DNA from: Acidobacteriaceae bacterium TAA 166
GTDB taxonomy: Bacteria; Acidobacteriota; Terriglobia; Terriglobales; Acidobacteriaceae
Assembly: GCA_000421065.1 (NCBI GenBank)
Contig: ATWD01000001.1
Location: 2,782,001 to 2,846,000, forward strand
Direction: 5' to 3'
Length of the DNA stretch: 64,000 bases
Shown here piece by piece: positions 58,544 to 64,000 of this stretch. The notes beneath the pieces were generated by a model. It was not told where the DNA came from. It saw only the letters and a program-made list of their open reading frames with translations, and ran no database searches. Both the position numbers and the translations under genes were made by a program. Each line of letters begins with the position of its first letter. Positions within the stretch are counted from its first letter, which is position 1.

Positions 58544-61111
58544 TTAGAAGGTGCTGACGCTTTCCTCGGTGACGAGCTGGTCGACGCGGAGGTTCATGGC
58601 CTCGCCCAGGCGGCGGAAGTCTTCTCTCCAGTCTTCGGTCCAGTAGGTTCGATCGCTGCGGCGGAGAAGGTCGTTCCAGATGTTCTGGGCCTGCCAGAAG
58701 TTGGGTTCGAAGGGCAGGCGATGGAAGGTCTCGGCGATGACTAGGGCTTCCGAAAGCGCTCGCGCGGAGGGCTCCTCGCCTGCGGCCGCGGCTTCGAGGT
58801 GCACCATGGCGCGCTTCATGCGCTGTCCGGCGGCGTAGCTCAGCTCCTGCGTGTTAAGCTTGACGTGCTCGGCCTCGGCGCGCTGCACCAGCTGGATAAC
58901 CTGGTCGGTGTCGAAGGGTTCGGCCTCGATGGCGTGGCGCAGCATCGATCCGGTGGCGTAGTTGGCGACGACCTCGAGCGCCGAGGGTGGAGCCATGCCG
59001 CAATGGGTGAGGAACTCGAGCAGCGAGGTGTGATCCTCGTAGATCTTGCGCAGCGAGCCTTCCATCTCTTCGACGGTCTGGGTGAGGATGGCCTGGAGGA
59101 TGCGGTGCTGCTCGTCGGCGAAGAGCGAGAGCAGGGAGTAGTCCATGCCTCCGAAGAACTGGTCGATGAGACGGATCACTTCGGGCAGGTTGGCCCGGCG
59201 CATGGCCTCGGCGATAGCGTGGGAAAAATCCTCGAATGCCTTGACCTGCTCAGCGTTCGAGGAGTCGTAGCGCTTGACCGCGGCGGAGAGGTTCTGGTCG
59301 CCCAGGTGAAGCACGGCGAAGCAGATCTGCTCGGACTCTTCGGTGATGCGGGAGTCGATCCAGGCGGCGCCGAGAGCGACGCGACCGCGCCCGGAGGAGA
59401 AGACCTGGTGGCTCTGGCGGCGGACGTTGTAGCAGAAGATCTCGCCCTGTTCGGGGTAGGAGCGGAAGATGGAGCTGATGGCGTAGTGGGCTCCCACCTG
59501 CTCGAGGCCGATCTTCATGCCGGTGACGTAGCGCTTGTAGACCTCGGCTCCGTTGCCGATCTCGGGGAGATTGCTGGGTGCGGTGGAGAGTATGGAGAGG
59601 AATTTGTCCTCGAGCGCGGCGCCGGGCTCTCCGAAGAGGGCCGCGGCCAGCTGCAGGACGCGCGCGGCGTAGGCGATCACCTGCACGGTCTCGATGCCGG
59701 AGACCTCGTCGAAGAACCAGCCGCAGCTGGTGTACATCAGCTGGATGTGGCGCTCGAGCTCGAGCAGCTCGAGGGCGCGGGTGCGCTCCTCTTGCGAGAG
59801 CTCGTGGGCGGCGAACTCGGCGAAGAAGGCGTCGATGTTGGGGCGCGAGCGATCGAGGATGACGCGGATGTAGGCGTCGCGCGCGGCCCAAAGATCCTTG
59901 AGCAGCGTGGCGGCGAGCTTCTCGGCCAGGGGACAGGTCTCGTCCCGCAGATGGTCGAGGGCCTGGCGCAGGGGAGCGCGCCACTGCTGGTTCCAGTTTG
60001 GCTTGCCTCCGCTGTTGCAGCCGCAGTTGGAACGCCATCGCTCGATGCCGTGCGCGCAGCTCCAGGAGGTGTCGTCGACGATCTCGGCCTGCCAGCGCGG
60101 GGGGTACTTGGCGAGGAAGGCAGCGTAATTGATAATCTCGACCCTGGGCTCGGGCTTATCCTCATTCTCGTCCTCGAGCCAGTGGATGGCGTAGGAGAGG
60201 GCCATCTCGCCGTGCTTGTGGTGATGGCCGTAGCTCTCGCCGTCGGTGGCGACGTCGGAGAGGAGGGCGGCCTCTCCTTCAGTGTTCCTAGTCACATCGC
60301 CGAAGCCCTCGAGTAGGCGCCTGCCGAAGTCGACGCCGCTGTTGAGCAGGCCCTCGAAGGCGATGGCGCGGGAGTTGGGGCCGTTGTAGAAGAAGACGTC
60401 GATGGATCGGCCCTCGTCGAGCTCGACCGTATAGGGGTGGCGGCTATCGACGGAGGCATTGGGGGTCTCCGTCCACTCGGCGTCATCAGGCTGGGGGGTG
60501 CCCTCGGCTTTCGCCCGGACGCGAGCGCACTGGTGTGGAGCAAGGATGGTGAACTTGATGCCCTCCCGCGCCAGGAGGTCGAGCACCTTGCGATTGGCGG
60601 CGGTCTCGGCCAGCCACATGCCCTCGGGCTTGCGGCCGAAGCGGTACTCGAAGTCGTGGATGCCCCATCGGATCTGGGTGAGGGCGTCGCGCTCGTTCGC
60701 CAGCGGCATGATGATGTGGTTGTAGACCTGCGCGATGGCTGAGCCGTGCCCCGAGTTGTGCTGGGCGCTGGTGCGGTCGGCGTCGAGGATCATCCGGTAG
60801 GTGCGCGGAGCGTAGTCGTTCAGCCAGCTCAGCAGCGTGGGGCCGAAGTTGAAGCTGATCCACGCATAGTTGTTCATGATGCGGACGATCTTGTTCTCGG
60901 TGTCGGTGATGCGCGAGGCGCCGTTGGGGGCGTAGCACTCGGAGGTGATGCGGTCGTTCCAGTCGTGATAGGGAGCCGCGGAATCCTGCACCTCGACCAC
61001 CTCGAGCCACGGATTCTCGCGCGGCGGCTGGTAAAAGTGGCCGTGGATGCAGACGTACTGCAAGGGCGAGGATGTGGCGGGAGCCTGCGGGGTCTGTTCT
61101 GTGGGTGCCAT
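58544..61111 (-). CDS. DUF3536 / glycoside hydrolase family 57 protein
   Basis: 855 residues. The GH57 catalytic half opens with YVCIHGHFYQPPRENPWLE, shows ITSECYAPNGASRI and AWISFNFGPTLLSWL, a candidate nucleophile in GMWLAETAANRKVLDLL and a candidate acid in SDVATDGESYGHHHKHGEMALSYAIHWLE. The rest (from about residue 360) is the DUF3536 helical part. GH57 enzymes act on alpha-glucans, so glycogen or maltooligosaccharide processing is the likely role. A 505-residue open frame on the other strand is a shadow of its codon bias. Confidence 0.88.
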   Translation of the reverse strand: MAPTEQTPQAPATSSPLQYVCIHGHFYQPPRENPWLEVVEVQDSAAPYHDWNDRITSECYAPNGASRITDTENKIVRIMNNYAWISFNFGPTLLSWLNDYAPRTYRMILDADRTSAQHNSGHGSAIAQVYNHIIMPLANERDALTQIRWGIHDFEYRFGRKPEGMWLAETAANRKVLDLLAREGIKFTILAPHQCARVRAKAEGTPQPDDAEWTETPNASVDSRHPYTVELDEGRSIDVFFYNGPNSRAIAFEGLLNSGVDFGRRLLEGFGDVTRNTEGEAALLSDVATDGESYGHHHKHGEMALSYAIHWLEDENEDKPEPRVEIINYAAFLAKYPPRWQAEIVDDTSWSCAHGIERWRSNCGCNSGGKPNWNQQWRAPLRQALDHLRDETCPLAEKLAATLLKDLWAARDAYIRVILDRSRPNIDAFFAEFAAHELSQEERTRALELLELERHIQLMYTSCGWFFDEVSGIETVQVIAYAARVLQLAAALFGEPGAALEDKFLSILSTAPSNLPEIGNGAEVYKRYVTGMKIGLEQVGAHYAISSIFRSYPEQGEIFCYNVRRQSHQVFSSGRGRVALGAAWIDSRITEESEQICFAVLHLGDQNLSAAVKRYDSSNAEQVKAFEDFSHAIAEAMRRANLPEVIRLIDQFFGGMDYSLLSLFADEQHRILQAILTQTVEEMEGSLRKIYEDHTSLLEFLTHCGMAPPSALEVVANYATGSMLRHAIEAEPFDTDQVIQLVQRAEAEHVKLNTQELSYAAGQRMKRAMVHLEAAAAGEEPSARALSEALVIAETFHRLPFEPNFWQAQNIWNDLLRRSDRTYWTEDWREDFRRLGEAMNLRVDQLVTEESVSTF

Positions 61112-61283
61112 CTGTCAGCTTAGAGACTATCGCGTCGCCCGGGGTTGGGTAAGGCGCGCGAGATTCCCGGGGACGATGAAACGATTAAGCCGCCCGAAAT
61201 TGATGGAATTTTGACCAAGTTAAATTGATCGCCAGAGGAGATTCTCCGAATCTGGTCCTGCGGGGGCCGTCAGCGGGCCATCT

Positions 61284-61958
61284 TCAATGTAAGGGAGCCT
61301 GTGCGGTGAAGAGAGCGACCTTTCCGTGCTGCCATACCTTGACCTTCGCGAAGCAGCGGGTCAGTCCCGACTCAAGCCCGGCCAGGGTGTCGGTCTTGTT
61401 TCCAAACAATCCCTTTGCGTTATAGAGCTTCATCAGCCGGCGGCCGAGCCAGTTATGGCCGGCGCCGTCTCCAAGGATCGTTGCTCCATAGAGCGTTCCG
61501 CCCGGGGTGAGGTGGCGGTGGAGGGTCTCGAAGGCGCGAGCCTTATCGGCCATGCCGCCCGGCAGGCAGTGCATCAGGAAGAAGAGAGAGATGGAGTCGA
61601 ATCTCTCTTCGCCAAGAGCGCCGCTGGGGTTGAGGACGTCTTCGAGGACAACCGAGGGCTGAAGGGACGCGATTCTTGCTCGCGCCGCCTCCAGGCTGTT
61701 GCGGTTCAGGTCGAGCAGGGTGATCCTTTGCGCGGGATGCATGGGACTGTTGGCCAGGTAAAAGCCCGTCCCCACACCGACGTCGAGGTGGTTCGCCGTG
61801 AGGTGCCTCTGAAAAAAGGGCAGCAGGATGGACTGCGTGGGGCAGAGCCAGGCGCAACGATTGGAGATTCCTAAAACCCACCAGTCGTACATCTTCAGGA
61901 TGCCGGGGGAGTAAACGGCGGCGCCGTCGTGCGTATTCGCACGGTCTCGAGTGCTCAT
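61284..61958 (-). CDS. Class I SAM-dependent methyltransferase
   Basis: 224 residues. Motif I is HLDVGVGTGFYLAN (about residues 57-70), motif II-like ITLLDLNRNSLEAARARI, motif IV EERFDSISLFFLMHCLPG, then LTPGGTLYGATILG. The N-terminal YDWWVLGISNRCAWLCPT block is typical of a small family of such enzymes in bacteria. The acceptor cannot be inferred. It is 25 bases downstream of the glycosylase gene, suggesting an operon. Confidence 0.88.
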   Translation of the reverse strand: MSTRDRANTHDGAAVYSPGILKMYDWWVLGISNRCAWLCPTQSILLPFFQRHLTANHLDVGVGTGFYLANSPMHPAQRITLLDLNRNSLEAARARIASLQPSVVLEDVLNPSGALGEERFDSISLFFLMHCLPGGMADKARAFETLHRHLTPGGTLYGATILGDGAGHNWLGRRLMKLYNAKGLFGNKTDTLAGLESGLTRCFAKVKVWQHGKVALFTAQAPLH

Positions 61959-61983
61959 AAGCTGTTCGTTCTCTCCTCAGGAG

Positions 61984-62709
61984 TCATTCTGTGTCGCCGG
62001 GCCGGGGCAGGCTCTTTCCATTGGCCAGATCGCAGGCGCGCCACATGTACCAGCTGGCCACCGAGCGCCAGGGAGCCCACTTCTTGCCGCGCCGGTGCAT
62101 GATCTCGGCCGAGGGAAGGTCGGCTGGGATGACCTTCGCCGTCGGCTTCAGCCCCAGAAAGGTCAGAGCGAATCCCTTGCGCACGCCGTAATCGGAGACA
62201 GGAAAGACGTCGGGGCGCCCCAGACGGAACATCAGCAGCATCTCGACCGTCCAGCGGCCGATGCCCCGGACCTGCGTCAGATGCTCGATGATGTCTTCAT
62301 CGGACATGCGGCGGATGCGGGGCAGCGTGGGGACGGTTCCGTCGATCGTCTTGGCGGCGAGGTCGCGCAGGGCGAGCATCTTATTCTTGGATAGGCCAGC
62401 CGTGCGGAGCTGCTCGTTAGGGCAGTCGAGCAGGTGCTGTGCCGAGGGATGGATGCCGATCCCGCAGACGGGATGGAAGCTCTCGAGCAGGCGGCGATGA
62501 ATCGTCGCCGCGGCTTTCCCATGCAGCTGCTGATAGACGATGGATTCGACCAGGGCCTCGAAGGGGGAGAGGCCGCTTGAGACACGCAGGGTGAAGGGTC
62601 CGGCGCGCTCGATCAGACGGCTGAGCTTCGGGTCGGCGGAGGAGAGCTGGGCGATGGCGGCCGAGGAGTCGTAGCGCGGCGCGCGTGGGGTGGCGCTGGG
62701 GCGAGGCAT
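61984..62709 (-). CDS. DNA-3-methyladenine glycosylase II (AlkA-like, HhH-GPD superfamily)
   Basis: 241 residues from the ATG at 62709. The HhH-GPD fold is shown by FEALVESIVYQQLHGKAAATIHRRLLE, the hairpin LTQVRGIGRWTVEMLLMFRLG (hairpin LTQVRGIG) and the catalytic-Asp segment RPDVFPVSDYGVRKG. It excises alkylated purines to start base-excision repair. The normal AlkA N-terminal domain is short or absent, as in many bacterial homologues. No ada gene is adjacent. Confidence 0.9.
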   Translation of the reverse strand: MPRPSATPRAPRYDSSAAIAQLSSADPKLSRLIERAGPFTLRVSSGLSPFEALVESIVYQQLHGKAAATIHRRLLESFHPVCGIGIHPSAQHLLDCPNEQLRTAGLSKNKMLALRDLAAKTIDGTVPTLPRIRRMSDEDIIEHLTQVRGIGRWTVEMLLMFRLGRPDVFPVSDYGVRKGFALTFLGLKPTAKVIPADLPSAEIMHRRGKKWAPWRSVASWYMWRACDLANGKSLPRPGDTE

Positions 62710-62749
62710 AAGGATGACGGTATCGCAGAGGATGATGCGAAGAAAGAGC

Positions 62750-62937
62750 AAGCGCTGCCGCGCGGGCCCACTGCGCGTGGGGCGGTCACTTCGTGACTTG
62801 TATACCGGCTTCGCCGTGGGCCTCCCGCTGGTCGGCGCAGAAATCTTTCAAGCGACCAGCGGGAGCCCCACCCCGAAGGGAGTACACGCGTCACGAAGTG
62901 ACCGCTCCACGCGCAGTGGGCCCGGCCGGCAGGCCAT
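62750..62937. repeat. Copy K of the dispersed multi-hairpin element (full length, best preserved)
   Basis: Left terminus AAGCGCTGCCGCGCGGGCCC, then CCCAC-TGCGC-GTGGG, GTCAC-TTC-GTGAC, TATACCGGCTTCGCCGTGGG, central CTCCCGCTGGTC / GACCAGCGGGAG, ACCCCGAAGGGAGTACACGC, GTCAC-GAA-GTGAC, CCAC-GCGCA-GTGG, terminus CGGCCGGCAGGCCAT. It serves as the reference copy. It lies in the divergent gap before actA. Confidence 0.93.
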
Positions 62938-63121
62938 CCAAAATCCCAATCTGGAACTCGGACCAATTTGGTTTGCATTTACAAGGCCGATACCTTTCGG
63001 GCAGGGTAGATGTTGTGCCCCGAAATCCTCTTGAACCGTATTTGCACGAGATATTGTGCAGCTTTGTTTTCAGAGGGTTCGGTCGTGTTTCGATAATCGA
63101 AGTAAACGCTTAAAAATCAGT

Positions 63122-63175
63122 TCCGAGTATCGGTCAGAGGGGTTCTGTCTGTCTTTTTCCACTGCTATACTCGGA
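63122..63175 (+). promoter_or_regulatory. Inverted repeat overlapping a candidate -10 box upstream of actA
   Basis: TCCGAGTAT (63122-63130) and ATACTCGGA (63167-63175) are exact reverse complements 36 bases apart. The right half overlaps TATACT (63166-63171), a good -10 sequence; a -35 at the expected spacing is poor (TTCTGT), which would fit an activated promoter. Nothing else is recognised in 62938-63334. Confidence 0.45.
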
Positions 63176-63334
63176 GTTTCTGAGAGAAGAATTTTTCGGG
63201 CTGAAGTGTAAGAACCGAGGCCTGAATTGCCGGTGGCGGCATTAACCGGCGAAAGCAGCGAAGAACCATCCGCCCTTGAAGCCCTCTTCGGAGGCGAGGG
63301 GAAGGCGAACCAGAGAGGAAGCAGGAAAGCACTC

Positions 63335-64000
63335 ATGGCGCAAGTTTTTGACCGCAGTTCGAACGCGCTGGCTCGAGCGAGCCTTGTTTTGACGGGCCTG
63401 ATCGTCGTCGCGCTCGGCATTGCTCTGAACCAGTTGCAGCGATCCCCGTGGGTCACCAAGCAGGGTCAGCGTCCGGATCAGCCGATTCCCTTCAGCCACA
63501 AGCACCACGTCGAGGGTCTCGGGCTGCAGTGCCAGTACTGCCACACCCAGGTGGAGAAGGCGGCCTACGCCGGCATTCCCCCCACCAAGACCTGCATCAA
63601 CTGCCACGCGCAGATCTGGACCAACGCCGACTACCTTGAGCCCGTGCGCGAGAGCTGGGCGACCGGAGCCTCGATCCAGTGGATCCGGGTGCACGACCTT
63701 CCCGACTTCGTCTACTTCAATCACGACATTCACGTGAACAAGGGCATCGGCTGCGCCAGCTGTCACGGCCGCGTCGACGAGATGCCGCTGATGTACCAGC
63801 AGAACACGCTGCAGATGGAGTGGTGTCTGAACTGCCACCGCAATCCCGCCGCGAACCTGCGGCCGACGTCGGAGATCTACAACATGGCCTGGGCCGGACC
63901 TTCGAGCGACAAGCCGGTCTGGTGCGCCTCGACCGGCGTGGCCGGACCGACCGCCGGAAGCCTGAGCTGCACCACGGACGATCCCAACAAGTCGGCCCCC
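63335..64000 (+). CDS. actA: Alternative complex III, multihaem cytochrome c subunit ActA (3' part beyond window)
   Basis: 222 residues are visible and the frame is open at the edge. MAQVFDRSSNALARASLVLTGLIVVALGIALN gives one N-terminal membrane helix (about 15-33), followed by IPFSHKHHVEGLGLQCQYCH. Haem motifs CxxCH are at 66-70, 87-91, 140-144 and 164-168; a fifth is expected downstream. The FSHKHH start, spacing and IHVNKGIGCASCHGRVDEMP block match ActA of ACIII, the quinol:cytochrome c oxidoreductase that replaces bc1 in many Acidobacteriota. actBCDEF should follow outside the window. A GTG 34 codons upstream is in frame but unlikely. Confidence 0.88.
   Translation, partial: MAQVFDRSSNALARASLVLTGLIVVALGIALNQLQRSPWVTKQGQRPDQPIPFSHKHHVEGLGLQCQYCHTQVEKAAYAGIPPTKTCINCHAQIWTNADYLEPVRESWATGASIQWIRVHDLPDFVYFNHDIHVNKGIGCASCHGRVDEMPLMYQQNTLQMEWCLNCHRNPAANLRPTSEIYNMAWAGPSSDKPVWCASTGVAGPTAGSLSCTTDDPNKSAP

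Noticed and set aside
58799..60316. 505-codon forward open frame opposite the GH57 gene
   Set aside because: Gly/Val/Glu-rich antisense shadow; the GH57 frame has clear catalytic motifs.

Overview
The window reads as a GC-rich chromosomal segment of a heterotrophic Acidobacteriota species, most likely class Terriglobia, family Acidobacteriaceae (Granulicella/Edaphobacter/Terriglobus-like). The clues are two very large orphan FtsX-type permeases of the acidobacterial ADOP family paired with PadR regulators, an Oar-like TonB-dependent receptor with an N-terminal carboxypeptidase-regulatory domain, M56 peptidases ending in TonB domains next to a BlaI regulator, a DUF3536 GH57 hydrolase, a PEP-CTERM protein, and the first gene of an alternative complex III operon. 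This taxonomic call is inferred from gene content; no rRNA gene is present.

Layout. 0-6 kb: a VOC-family protein (cut by the left edge), dnaB, msrA, a barstar-like gene and mnmG. 5.6-16.6 kb: a GT87/beta-propeller fusion, two alpha/beta hydrolases, an MscS channel, a hexose-6-phosphate mutarotase, maf, an outer-membrane barrel protein with a coupled 22-codon leader, and nadD. 16.6-19.8 kb: a three-gene BlaI plus M56-TonB sensor locus with a duplicated protease gene and candidate operators. 19.9-31 kb: GH51 arabinofuranosidase, thrS, TetR/aldo-keto reductase, a choloylglycine-hydrolase-family enzyme, folC, a PlsC-like acyltransferase and a C26 amidotransferase. 31.1-34.5 kb: rsmG-parA-parB with six parS-like sites. 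34.5-43.5 kb: an ICMT-like methyltransferase, HU behind phased A-tracts, a polytopic GT-C-like protein, DUF2461, a BKACE-family enzyme, a SRPBCC protein, a PEP-CTERM protein, a Jag/R3H protein and rlmH. 43.7-50.9 kb: TonB receptor, rsfS, a hydrolase, trxC and a DUF1275 protein. 51-57.4 kb: two divergent PadR/ADOP modules. 57.4-64 kb: two hypotheticals, GH57, a methyltransferase, a DNA glycosylase and the start of actA (right edge).

The most unusual content is intergenic. Nineteen copies, 11 of them long or nearly long and 8 reduced, of one complex inverted-repeat element are scattered through the window. Full copies are about 190 bp. Each is a long imperfect palindrome built from nested small hairpins whose stems change in a compensatory way while their loops stay constant, and the two ends are distinguishable. 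Two protein-coding genes terminate inside copies and take their C-termini from them. No transposase is present, so the elements look non-autonomous. A second, shorter dispersed repeat (CATCCTGAGCG...AAGGATCTGC) is also present. No tRNA, rRNA, CRISPR or insertion-sequence transposase was recognised.
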